A DNA stretch of 64,000 nucleotides from Paralichthys olivaceus (lineage: Eukaryota; Chordata; Actinopteri; Pleuronectiformes; Paralichthyidae). Below the pieces are notes generated by a model. The model saw only the letters and a program-made list of their open reading frames with translations. It had not been told where the DNA came from and ran no database searches. This document shows, piece by piece, positions 47,301 to 57,886 of this stretch. The stretch covers positions 7,041,001-7,105,000 of the forward strand of contig NC_091093.1 of NCBI RefSeq assembly GCF_024713975.1, written 5' to 3'. The position numbers were made by a program, and so were the translations under genes. The stretch's first letter is position 1. Every line of letters begins with the position of its first letter.

Positions 47301-50300
47301 AGCACGGACACCTGTCCTTTGGCCTTGGCCTTACACTGGTAATCTGAGATTCCTCAAACAGTATTACAGGTTATAAAAAAGACAACAGCGTGTCACCAAC
47401 TGGCCCTGACCTGCAATAACACACTGAGTCAGATCAAGCTGTCACGGGTCGTTCTTCATCTGTAATCAGTTTTTTTTCCGTACAAACCGCAATATTGTAC
47501 TTTTGGAGTTTTCCATTTTATTGTGCTGTGTTTGAAGTCTGTGATCAAATCTAAGAAACCAATTAAATCAATGAAATTATCAAATGAATTCACAGAATTA
47601 GAGGAAGAGTGGAAACACAATGTAGTTTCTACTGACACAGCACTTAACACTGTTGCCTTAAGGTCAACTTTCATGAAGAAAACCTGCTGGTCTGTTTATG
47701 GCACAATGTGAGAAAAGGTTACACTTCCTGCTGTGCCGCAGGAGCTTGAGCTTGTTGAATCTGTCACAGTTGCACAGGGCTGTTGGTGGTGGAGGTAAAT
47801 CAAAAGGTTATTTAAGCCAAATCCAGTATTTCTTTGTTTATGTTTTTCCTTAATGGTAGAAACACTAGAGAAGGTCAAAAAGACAAGTTAGCAGCCTCGT
47901 GTTGTGACAGGAACACTGGTTTATGGGAATGCGACCTCTGAAGTTTAGAATTGTGAAGACTGGATAGTTCAATTTATCAATATGGTTTGTAAATCATTTG
48001 AAAATGTTACACATTGATGTGGATTTATGGAATTTCTAAAAAAGATTTCGATCAACCTCATTGTCTTCTGCCTCCAGAACCAATGCTCACAGCTCTGATG
48101 AGGAGAATGCCTGGTCTAGAGTCCGCTGAGATCCATCAGCTGGTCAACTGTCCAGAGTCCTTTACGCCTGATATGCGCTGCCTGATGGGGGAGACACCGG
48201 GCATCTCTGGATACTACGTGCTGGCAGGGATGAACTCCTCTGGTTTGTCTTTTGCTGGAGGAGCTGGCAAGTAAGGATGGGTATAAATGTATTAGCTGGA
48301 GGTCAGCCTGTGGTATATATGTGAATGAACATTATCAAATGGGTTTGAAGACAAAACTGAAATTTATTCTACTCCTGAATGCATTATTTAGGTTTGTGAC
48401 TGATACAGGAACTAATCAGTTTCTATAGGACAGCGATCAGAATTGTGATGTGGATATGTTTTGGTTGCATTGCAATGAAGCACAAATGTCGTGTGCAATT
48501 TGTTATGAAGGTACTTGGCAGAGTGGATGACCTACGGCTACCCCACCGCCAACGTGTGGCCACTGGACATCAAACGCTTTGGTAACCTGCAGAGCAGCCG
48601 AACCTTCCTGAGACACAGAGTGATGGAAGTCATGCGTGAGTAGTAAACTCTTAAGAATTAAGTTTTTTAAATCATATTAATGTGTATCTGTTAAAGGTAA
48701 TAAAACAAATTATGCAATTAATTATTAACCCAATCTCTTACGTCTGATGAGCTATGTTATTTTCCTGTTATTCACAAATCAAGGTTGATGCCAAGGGAAA
48801 AGCAATATTTCTTATTAAGAAACTTCCCTGTCAGACATGAAACCAGAAAGAGAACAGAGTTAAAGCATCAGAGAGGAGACTTCACTTTTGTACCATCCAA
48901 AATATTTCAGAATAACTGAAAGATGTTGATATTTGGACAATTTATCTGATGGCCTAAAAAACATGTTCCTGGTCATAATTGTGTTTTTCCTGTGCCTATA
49001 ATTCTATGAATGTTTTTGACAGTTTTGCTCTGGTGCTTCAAAGTGTCTGTGTGTGTTTGGGTCCAGCTCTGCTGTATGAACTGAAGGTTCCTCGCTGGGA
49101 CTTTCAGACTGGCCGTCAGCTCAGGACCAGTCCTCTGTACGACCGCCTGGACACTCAGGGAGCACGCTGGATGGAGAAGCATGGCTTTGAAAGGCCCAAA
49201 TACTTTGTTCCTCATGGGAAAGGTAAAAATTACTCAACAGCAGACATGCAATCTTTAATCTTTAATTTTTGAGTGAGCTTTACAAATCAGTTATTTTGAT
49301 TGCATTTATGAAGAACTGCAAGGTCAGTAAGTTTTGATGAAAGTCTTCTTTTACACAGGTTATACACTCTGATATTTGGCTACAATTTAAGATTATAGAA
49401 AACTGATATCTCTATGTTCTAGTACAGTGTTTGCTTGAGTAAAAATAGCGAAGTAATGTGACCAGTACTTCACAGGTGTTTGCTGATCATTTTCTCTGTA
49501 ATGGTTTACAGCACTCGTATGTTCTAACTAGAGGTTGGCTTTACAGAGAGTCCTAAAATTCTGGGTAGTGTGATGAGCAAGCAGAAAAACTAGGTTATTA
49601 TAATAAAACTAGGAAGGATGCTTGTAGACCACATACTTCTGCCGAGGCCAACATCCTTTTACTCCATCTTAATGAAAGTAAAACAACATCCTGGATCTGC
49701 CTGTATATTTAATTCCACCACATATGTCATGATTTCTTCCTTCCCCTACTTCTCAGAAAGCAGTTCTGTAATTTTTGAATAATCTTGCTGACAGACAGAC
49801 AGCTTGGAAAACATAACCCCCCTGGTAACAACCGTCCATCAAAAATCTCTTGCACACTTTGGGGCAGATGTGTGGGAGGAGTTGACACGACCGAACTAGA
49901 AATGACACAATCTCATGACTCAATCTCATGACACTTTAATGATCAGTTCCCTCCTCTCCGACAGACACTGTACAGAAGTCGCATGCTGCTGGGTTTCAAC
50001 TGTTGATGATGTCATATGATTAATCATTTCTTTAAATATTTCTGTTAATGTCGTACATTGTGAAAGACTGAGGATAAACAGGCTCTTATTGCTTCTCTCA
50101 GCAGATGATTTCCTTCATTTTTGTATAGTCACATTGGGGATGTCTCAGGAAAAATGCTGCTCATAATCTCTAGAGAATTTCCCTTCTGTTTTTTATCGTA
50201 GATTTAATAATAGCAAATATGTTTTTCTAATCTAATGAAGTCTGATAAATGAAATGTTTTGGTGTTGCTTGGTTAACGGGAAACATTTCCACAGCACATG

Positions 50301-53300
50301 ATGACGTGTATTTTCTCTAATGCCTGATTTGATTGATTGTTGCACTTTATGTGTTTGTAGATCTGCTCTCTCTGGACCAGAGTAAGACCTTCTACAAACC
50401 AGACTGGTTTGACATTGTTGGAGCAGAAGTGAAATGTTGCAAAGAGGCCGTGTGTGTCATTGACATGTCCTCCTTCACCAAGTTCGAACTGACCGTGAGT
50501 GATGATGCATGACAGCTTATAATTGTTAATCAACACTGGATCACATAAAGCATTAAACTGCTGCTGCACTTGATTGAGGCTTCATATTAAAAAGCATACA
50601 TTTCCCCTCTGGTCACAGCCAGTCAGTGATGTCAGCATGTGTTTCCCCAGTTAAACTCTTTGCTCTGTCCTGATGTCCCAGTCAACAGGAGACCAGGCTA
50701 TGGAGCTGCTGCAGCATCTGTGTGCCAACGACCTGGATGTTCCTGTTGGACACATTGTCCACACTGGCATGTTGAACGAGAAGGGAGGTTACGAGAACGA
50801 CTGCAGCGTTGTCCGCCTCAGCAAGAACAGGTTTGAAACACAAATAACTCTGAACACCTGTCGTTTATAATGATCACTTGAAATAAGTCACACTTTTCTT
50901 CTCCTCTGCAGCTTTTTCATCGTCTCTCCGACAGACCAGCTGGTCCACTGTTGGTCCTGGATAAAGAAACACATGCCCAATGAACCACAGCTCCACCTGG
51001 AGGATGTCAGCTGGAAGTACACAGGTAAGGGCAGCACACAGCACCATTTCTTTGATCCTGCAGTGATGTCGCCATCAACCGGCCACACTATATCCTACAC
51101 TGCAAGCAATGCACCATTATCACATATCTGCTCAGAGCCCTTATTATGTAAATGACCTGATTCTGGCAATTGTGAGACATCAGTGTGATTAATTGGGCGG
51201 TTAATCACACATTCAAAATATAATCAGTATGTTTGTAATGTAATTACCTTAACTGTCTGAAATGTGAGCAACATTGGGCTAACATTCATACATGGATTTT
51301 TTGCATACAAAATAAAACACCAACCAACAATCTCTATCCCAAAACTTGTGCAGGCACTGTGCAGTATATCCCTAATTTAATGATCCGGATGTTATTGGTG
51401 GTAACTACGACTAATTATTATTAATTATCTTATCTATTTATTATCTATCTGAAAAAAAAAGAAACAAGAAAAAGAAGTGAGTCCCTCACAGTTTCTTTGT
51501 GAATTTTATGGAGGCTAGCTAGTGAACACGCTCTGATATGGTAATGAATTAGTTAATGTTAGTGCTACTGATTGTGATCCAGGTCAGGAAACATGTAGTA
51601 CCTGACCTGGGCTGAGCTTTGTTTATCAGGTAACCTTTCTTTCTCTATTACCCGCAGCTCTAAATCTGATAGGACCTCGTGCGATGGATGTTTTGGCTGA
51701 GCTGTCATATGTTTCCATGACACCTGCCCACTTCCCCTCCATGTTCTGTAAGGTAAGAAACAATGGCTAGTAACAGTAACATTATATGGTTATCTCCACG
51801 CTGACATGAATATTAACTGATCGTGTTTGTGTGTTTACAGGAGATGAGTGTGGGCTATGCCAACGGGATCAGAGTGATGAGTATGACTCACACTGGAGAA
51901 CCTGGCTTCATGCTCTACATCCCTATAGAGGTTCGACCTGCACACACACTAACATGTAGTTATCGGATGGTTTTAAGCTTTTATTACACAGTACATGAAG
52001 TTCATCAGTGTCTTCCTCTGCTCCCCACAGTATGCACTGCATGTGTACAACGAGGTGATGTCAGTGGGTCAGAAGTACGGCATTCGCAACGCAGGGTACT
52101 ACGCGCTGCGCAGCCTTCGCATAGAGAAGTTCTTTGCCTTCTGGGGTCAGGACCTGGACGCTTTCACCACCCCGCTGGAATGTGGACGAGAGTTCAGGGT
52201 TAAATTCGACACGGTCAGTACACACTTTAGCTGTGTAACCACATCAGACTGCACAATGTCAGCCCAGCGTGGAGTCTGAATTCTGTTTCATAGTTCTGGT
52301 TACAAAACCATTTTCTTATTGTGTCATTAAACGGCAAGTCTTTAGTGTTGCTAAGGTGATTCAGGTGAAGAAAATACAACAGTAATATCAGTAGTGATGC
52401 ATTATGCTAATTATTGTACAAAATGCTTTTTTGAAGCTCTCTGTTAAGTTTTACTCGGTTGGAAGTTGAGAGAGGAGCAGAATAGTAACAGGCTCTGCTG
52501 TACTGAACCCAACTCAACATTTGGGTTCTAGTCTTTGCTGGGATGGAAAAGAAAATGTCACCAGACTGCACCTGCAGGCACAACAGGTGTCACCTAACAC
52601 TGAGAGTGGTTTAGTCTACCTGAAGTCTACCATCAGTCACATTTAGAAGACACTGTCTGCTGCATACATCTATAATGACAGAGTGAAAGGAATAAAGACT
52701 GGAACCCCCAGTGGAATTAGTTTCAGTTGCTTTCAGATGTTCAGTCTTTATTAATGTGTTATTGAAGAAATGAGTGAGATTTAAAAGCTGGTTTGCTGGT
52801 GCTCCTGTATTCACACCAGTCAGTGTCATGTTTGAGGATGTTATTTGTTTGTAGGGCAGGCTTCATCATCTAAAGCCGTTTTCAGTCATTAACTCTGGAG
52901 AATGTCTGCACAATTGGGTCTGAGTGCAGCGGGAGATTCTTTCCTCAGACGTGTTCACAATAACTCAGAAATCTCTGGAGCATTCAAGTGAGAGGAAGCA
53001 CAGCAGGAGAGGCAGGACATAAATTCCGCTGCTGAGATCACATGTTTCTGTTATCACCAAAAGCTTGCACACATCGTCTTTCTAAGTTGGAGTCTTCGTC
53101 TGTGTCTTCAGATATCAGGCAGAGGCAGGAAGTAATGCATTAATTCCACTGCAGACATCTTGGGGGTTTCTTATCACCAAAAGCTCTCGAATCTCATCGT
53201 CTTTCTAAAGCAGTGTTTTCAGACAGGAGTTACGGATAAAGTCTGGACCCAATGGTTCAGACTTTATCTGTAGTTTGTCTTTAACACAACCACAACACAG

Positions 53301-54558
53301 CGGGAGGTTCTCTCCACAGACACCTTTACAACAGCTCCAAATCTTAGGCATTATTCAGACGAGAGATGGTGCAGCTGATGCAGGAGGCAGAGGCAGGAAC
53401 TAACGTTTGAATTTTGCTCACGTGATTTTGTTTACAGCACCTCAACACTGTCATCGGCTCACATCCCCACAAACTCTCCTGACATTTTCATTGTGCTTTT
53501 TGATCTGGAGATTCTTTTTTTTTTTTTTTTTTTTTTTCTTACTTTCCAGCACAATGGATTATGTGAAGTTTATGCTGACGTTATACTAGGGGGCCAGGTG
53601 GGGACAGTCCACAGATAATTCGAGGCTCTCACTGTGACATTTGCGTTCACACGCTCCTCTTTCGGAGAAAGTGCAGGGAATCTCCAGAGTTCAGTGCATT
53701 TCTGAAAGCAGCTTAAATTGATGTCACCAATGCGCCCGCTCGCTTGTGGTGAATCCTCTGGAGGACCTCCTGCTGTGTTCTCAAGTGAGCTGATTCGGAC
53801 TCTATCCCTTATACCAGAGTTTTTACTAGGGGGCTGGCAGGAGCAACTCTGGAGAGTCCAGAGCCTCTCACTCTGCCATCAGCGTTCTCAAATACAGCCC
53901 CTCTGGAGAATGTCAGATTATATTATTATAGTTATCAGGTCTGAACGCATCTTAACAGTTCTCATTTGTTAATCTCTACCTGTTTATCTATCCTCTGCTT
54001 TTATTTACTCCTCTTCACTTCTTCCTCCTCTCCACTTTTTGTCTACTTCCTTCACTCCCTTTGTTTCATGCTCTTCGTCTTCTTGTTCCTCCTCATCCTC
54101 CTCCCATCCTGTGCTGTCTCTGTACCTCTGTCCTGTCCTCCCACCATCAGGACAAAGATTTCCTTGGTCGCGAGGCGTTGCTGCAGCAGCGTCAGGACGG
54201 TGTGTTCCGGAGGTTTGTCATGCTGGTTCTCGAGGATCATGACACTGAGCTAGACCTGTGGCCGTGGTGGGGGGAGCCCATCTACCGTAACGGCCAGCTG
54301 GCCGGGACGACCACCAGCAGCGCCTATAGCTACACCCTGGAGCGCCACGTCTGCCTTGGCTTTGTATCTCCGCCGCCAGGCCGAGAGGGGCTCCCCACAC
54401 CCATTACCCCGGACTTCATCAACCGTGGGGACTATGAGGTGGACATTGCCGGCCAGCGCTACTCAGCCAAAGCCAAACTCTACCCCTTTAGCTCCCTGTT
54501 CACTCAGCAAAAACGCCGCAAGGAAGACATTGAGCTCAGCAACCTCCAGGGGAAGTGA
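43586..54558 (+). CDS. pdpr: Pyruvate dehydrogenase phosphatase regulatory subunit, mitochondrial
   Basis: Non-catalytic subunit of the matrix phosphatase that reactivates the pyruvate dehydrogenase complex. Seventeen coding exons: 43586-43848, 44396-44529, 44843-44924, 45316-45479, 45686-45807, 46190-46307, 46716-46865, 48078-48270, 48511-48635, 49067-49222, 50361-50494, 50682-50830, 50912-51024, 51658-51752, 51841-51930, 52031-52213 and 54151-54558. All are GT-AG, in phase, and give 892 residues (human 879). Residues 1-38 are Arg/Ser/Leu-rich, a mitochondrial presequence. The FAD fold begins at 57 with [19 protein letters not shown]; the GcvT-like folate-binding-type domain occupies about the last 400 residues ([38 protein letters not shown]). 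It ends [10 protein letters not shown]...LQGK. An in-frame upstream Met at 43547 exists but would be cut off by the 43574 acceptor. Compared with DMGDH/SARDH, TTRLCAG replaces the STWHAAG block that carries the flavin-binding His. Confidence 0.97.
44082..44260 (-). repeat. Dispersed repeat copy C (inverted, in pdpr intron 1)
   Basis: Its reverse complement starts TGTCTTCCGATTAAAAGACC, then CACCCGATGACACTAAGGTA, GTGCAGAAGACCTTCAAAAG and CACCATCTTGTCCTGTTTTA. It is the best-preserved copy and contains all blocks present in A and B. Confidence 0.7.
44293..44341. repeat. TG microsatellite in pdpr intron 1
   Basis: About 24 TG units, ending some 55 bases before the exon 2 acceptor. Confidence 0.95.
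47241..47306. repeat. Minisatellite in pdpr intron 7
   Basis: About three tandem copies of CACAAGCACGCACACTTGGA (20 bp), the last one truncated. Confidence 0.85.
49590..49830 (+). repeat. Dispersed repeat copy in pdpr intron 10
   Basis: CATACTTCTGCCGAGGCCAA near the left and CTTGCTGACAGACAGACAGC with GAAAACATAACCCCCCTGGT at the right match the arrangement of the family at 5830-6428, with the end CCGAGG/CCTGGT in place of CCAAGG. Confidence 0.5.
52872..53714. mobile_element. Non-autonomous inverted-repeat transposon in pdpr intron 16
   Basis: The left end AAGCCGTTTTCAGTCATTAA then CTCTGGAGAATGTCTGCAC (52873-52911) pairs with the reverse complement of 53671-53714, which reads AAGCTGCTTTCAGAAATGCA then CTGAACTCTGGAGATTCCCTGCAC. 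The interior has degenerate tandem modules starting GAGGCAGGA at about 53010, 53120 and 53389; the first two share TTATCACCAAAAGCT and ATCGTCTTTCTAA. It also has a 23-T run (53515-53537). There is no transposase frame. The superfamily is not assigned because no clear target duplication was seen. Confidence 0.7.
53725..53955. mobile_element. Second, 3'-terminal copy of the same element
   Basis: TACTAGGGGGCTGGCAGGAG at 53824, then GAGAGTCCAGAGCCTCTCAC and CCCTCTGGAGAATGTCAG, repeats the order found in the first copy (TACTAGGGGGCCAGGTGGGG at 53584, AGGCTCTCACTGTGACATTT, GGAATCTCCAGAG), 240 bases earlier. It retains GATTCGGACT and CCAGAG words just upstream. Only the 3' part of the element is present. 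Confidence 0.6.
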
Positions 54559-55560
54559 TGCAGAGAAATAGGAAATCCTCTGATACTCCTTCAGTCCACC
54601 AAATCCACTCCTGCACTTAACTCACAGTGCCAACCTATCTTCCCTTCTCTGGCTCCTGCTCAGAGGGCTGATTGCACTCCTGGTCCCTTTAATGTTTAAG
54701 TTCCACGTTGCATCTCCCTCTTTCAAAGTGCAATATTTAACAGGAGCCAAGTGCTTGAGCTCCTGTGTCATGTAAGTCTGTATTTCTTTTTCAGTCCTGT
54801 CCTCCTTAACAATCAGTCCACGCAGTCTCAGAGGCTCCTTCACTGGGACGATCTGCGGCTAAGTGCCTTTGTCAAGGCAACAGCAGCACTGGCTCTCGAG
54901 AACTTTGTTCACTTTGTTTACTTTAACTCGTCCAGAAGGGAAATTTCATTTGACCGACAATCTTCTCCAGTCGTGTTTCTGTCACTGTTACGAGTCTGTA
55001 AGAAATTCAGAGGTGATGTGCAAATGCCTGCAGTCCCTGTAGATGTAGTTGACTCTGTTTCTCAAATTGAAACATTTGCTGCTTTAAAGAATACGAGTGA
55101 TGTGACATGTCTTAGAACGGGAAGATATCCTTTCCATTGAGGGGGAAAAACCTGATATTATCATTATTAAACTATTGTTTTGTGTGCCGCCCATTACTGC
55201 CACTTTCACTCCTGATGAAAAAGCTTCCTAAAAGCCTCAACCCATTTTCTTTTACCATTTTTACCATCAACTTTCAACTGTTCTGGTGTTATTTTGCTGT
55301 GAGTTTTACGGTGATATAATCCAACCTGGTATTTATGTTTTGTGCTCGTTTGGATTCGGCGTTGCTCCTCTGATGCAGATGTTTTGTTGTATCGATGCCT
55401 GGCAGGCATTAGGTGAAACCAGGTTGGGAAAGCTGTAAGCGGAGCTGTAATCCCAGACCTGTTGACTGGAGTCCACTTTTTCTTACATTGGTAATTTGAG
55501 TTGACATTTATGTAAAGGAAGGACTCCATTTAAAATAAAGCAATGTATTTTTGTATAGCT
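54559..55560 (+). promoter_or_regulatory. pdpr: pdpr 3' UTR and poly(A) signal
   Basis: After the stop at 54556-54558 the first good poly(A) signal is AATAAA at 55534-55539, followed by T-rich sequence. The 3' UTR would be about 1 kb. The open frame 54751-55140 inside it has no recognisable features. A later AAATAAAA occurs near 55962. Confidence 0.55.
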
Positions 55561-57828
55561 AGTATGTATAAAATCTCTATTTTCTGTACTGCACATTTTT
55601 TCTATGTCAGTTTTAAGTTATATCGGCCATATGAATTGTCAGTTTGAGCAGTTGTTTCGTCCTTGCAGTCGTCCTTCTGATCGTGGATTATCTCAAATGC
55701 TTTCCAGAATATTCTCAACAGGCAGCAGTGGCTTGATGTGTGTTTGAATACAGAACATCTATAATGTAACTTGGTGTGGAAGAGCCACAGAACAGCAGGC
55801 CTGGAGCTGGTAGGGGTTTAGCTTGTTGCTCTGCAGCAAACTGGGATCCTGAACCTTCGCTTGTCTGGATAAATGAAAGAGCAGAGGGCACTTTGGTCAC
55901 GTACTCTGCCTGAGTGCCTTGACTTTAGGAGGGTGGAAGGTAGAATTAAAGGCAAAATGTAAATAAAACACCACCCACCTCTCCCCGACAGAACACATAT
56001 ATACACATCTAGCTGAGAGCAACAGCTAAATCAGAGTTCATGTTTATTGAATTTGTTTAGGCTCTTGTTGCTTATTTTTCCATTTAGTGTTTCTCCAACT
56101 GCATTGTTATAATCATACTTTTATTTGCTCAGCTTAAATACAAGATATATTTATTTTCTCAAGCAGCAGCAGTTTCATTTATTTGGGGCCCGTCTGAAGC
56201 ACTTCACCTCTGAGAGAGAATTGCAGCAGCTTTTAGTCCGGATGTTGCAGAAAGCAGCTGCAGTGTTGACAAAACGAGAATATAGACGGGCTCATTAAAT
56301 CTTCATTGACGTTAGTGTGAAACACCTCAGGCTTTTACTCTGCAAAACGATGGAAGAAAGAATCAGGGAAATGTTCGGTGTAGTTGGCGTTGATGAGCTC
56401 TTTGGCAGCAGAGGAGTCGTAACAGCAGGACGACGAAAGTGCAATTGTGTAAATTTAAAACATGGCTGCTGCTGTGTGGCTGATTTATGTACACAAGATG
56501 CGTCTCTTGTGTAGTACCTGTCGCTGTTCATCTCTGACAGCTACATGAAGTCGGTACATTGCTTATAAAGGGCTAATTTTTGTGTGTGCTCTTAATATTA
56601 AAAGAAATGTTTGCATGTGAGAGAATGGTAGATTATAAGGAGTCTTTATGTCAGTCCGTTCACTATGGGGGTTAAACCCTGACCTCTGCACTGTAGAACC
56701 AACTTCTCCCTTCAGCAGCGATGCCCTGCTTTGACTCTTTGACACTAAATGACCACATTGGACTTGAACTGTAGTCTGATGTTGAAATGTAACACTTCCA
56801 AACGTTCAGTTCATATAAGTATCATACAACGCTCCATAATCATATTTCAACTGGTGAGCAACACTCCAACCATGGCTGTGTTGTTCTCATCACACACATC
56901 CACGAAGGTTTTAGATGAGAACGTACAACCAGATTGTTACGTGATTCCTCTGTCACATACCCAACACCATGGACAGTGGTTTGTCTCTTATGCTACGTTC
57001 CTACATTAACATCTTTCATACTGGACTGATCTGTAAATGTCAGCTTTCATCCCAAAGCTTTATACTGTTGTGTTCATATCATATTAAACTGATGTTTGAC
57101 TGTCTAATGTTAAATATAGAGAAATTATTCATAACATGGTTGAAATGGCTTCATCTGTTCTGTCTCTGTGTGTGTGTTTATCGGTTATATTAGGTTTAGA
57201 TTTGGGTTGAGTTTTGAGCTGAGTGTGAGATTGGGTTTAAAATACACCACACTAAATTACTGCTACCAGGGGCCGGGGCACGCAGGGACACTGAGTGTTA
57301 AAAAAAACTTCAGATGTATTCACACCAACACTGATTGAAATAAAAGGTTTAAAAGCCCACAGACACAGGTGGAGCAGCAATTCTTATTAAAATCCCCCGA
57401 ACTTCAATGGCCTCTCCCCCGGCTGTCAAGTTAAAGATGAGACATTTTATTATGACTGTTAAATAAAATGAATGAATAAATAAGTGAAAGATCATGGAAT
57501 AGTGAAATAAGAAAATAATTATAACTGAAATTAATTAAGAACATCTGGCATATCCATGTATAATTATACTTTGACAATATGATGAGTTAAGTGCTTAAGA
57601 TATTAGGGGCTTGGGAACTCATTAGGCCAATGAGTGTCCTCACTAAGATAGCAGTACAAGAGTGTGTGTGTAAACATCAGAGCACTAATGACCGTATCAG
57701 TGTCTGCGGTGAGCAGAGGACGGACACACCTGTCCTCAGCTCATTAACGACCCGCTCTGCCATTATTTCCACTGACTAATAATAACGTGTGGACAGCTCA
57801 GAGGCAGCAGAGTTACACCATTTAACAC
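55561..57828. other. Spacer between convergent pdpr and mrps11
   Basis: About 2.3 kb between the 3' ends of the two genes. No exon, RNA gene or defined repeat was recognised. Confidence 0.55.
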
Positions 57829-57834
57829 TTTATT
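57829..57834 (-). promoter_or_regulatory. mrps11: mrps11 poly(A) signal
   Basis: AATAAA on the minus strand, 53 bases after the mrps11 stop codon, so the 3' UTR is very short. Confidence 0.7.
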
Positions 57835-57886
57835 AGCATATTTCAACACAACACCTCCATCCTGCTGCTGCTCCGGTCAAAGGAGA

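Larger units (their letters stand above)
44530..51657 (+). other. pdpr: pdpr introns 2-13
   Basis: Introns longer than 300 bases are 44530-44842, 44925-45315, 45808-46189, 46308-46715, 46866-48077, 48636-49066, 49223-50360 and 51025-51657. Only two hold something recognisable: a 20-bp minisatellite at 47241-47306 and a dispersed repeat at 49590-49830. The others are plain AT-rich intron sequence. Confidence 0.7.

Noticed and set aside
54751..55140. 129-codon open frame after the pdpr stop
   Set aside because: Lies wholly in the pdpr 3' UTR, has no recognised features and no start context or exon signals.
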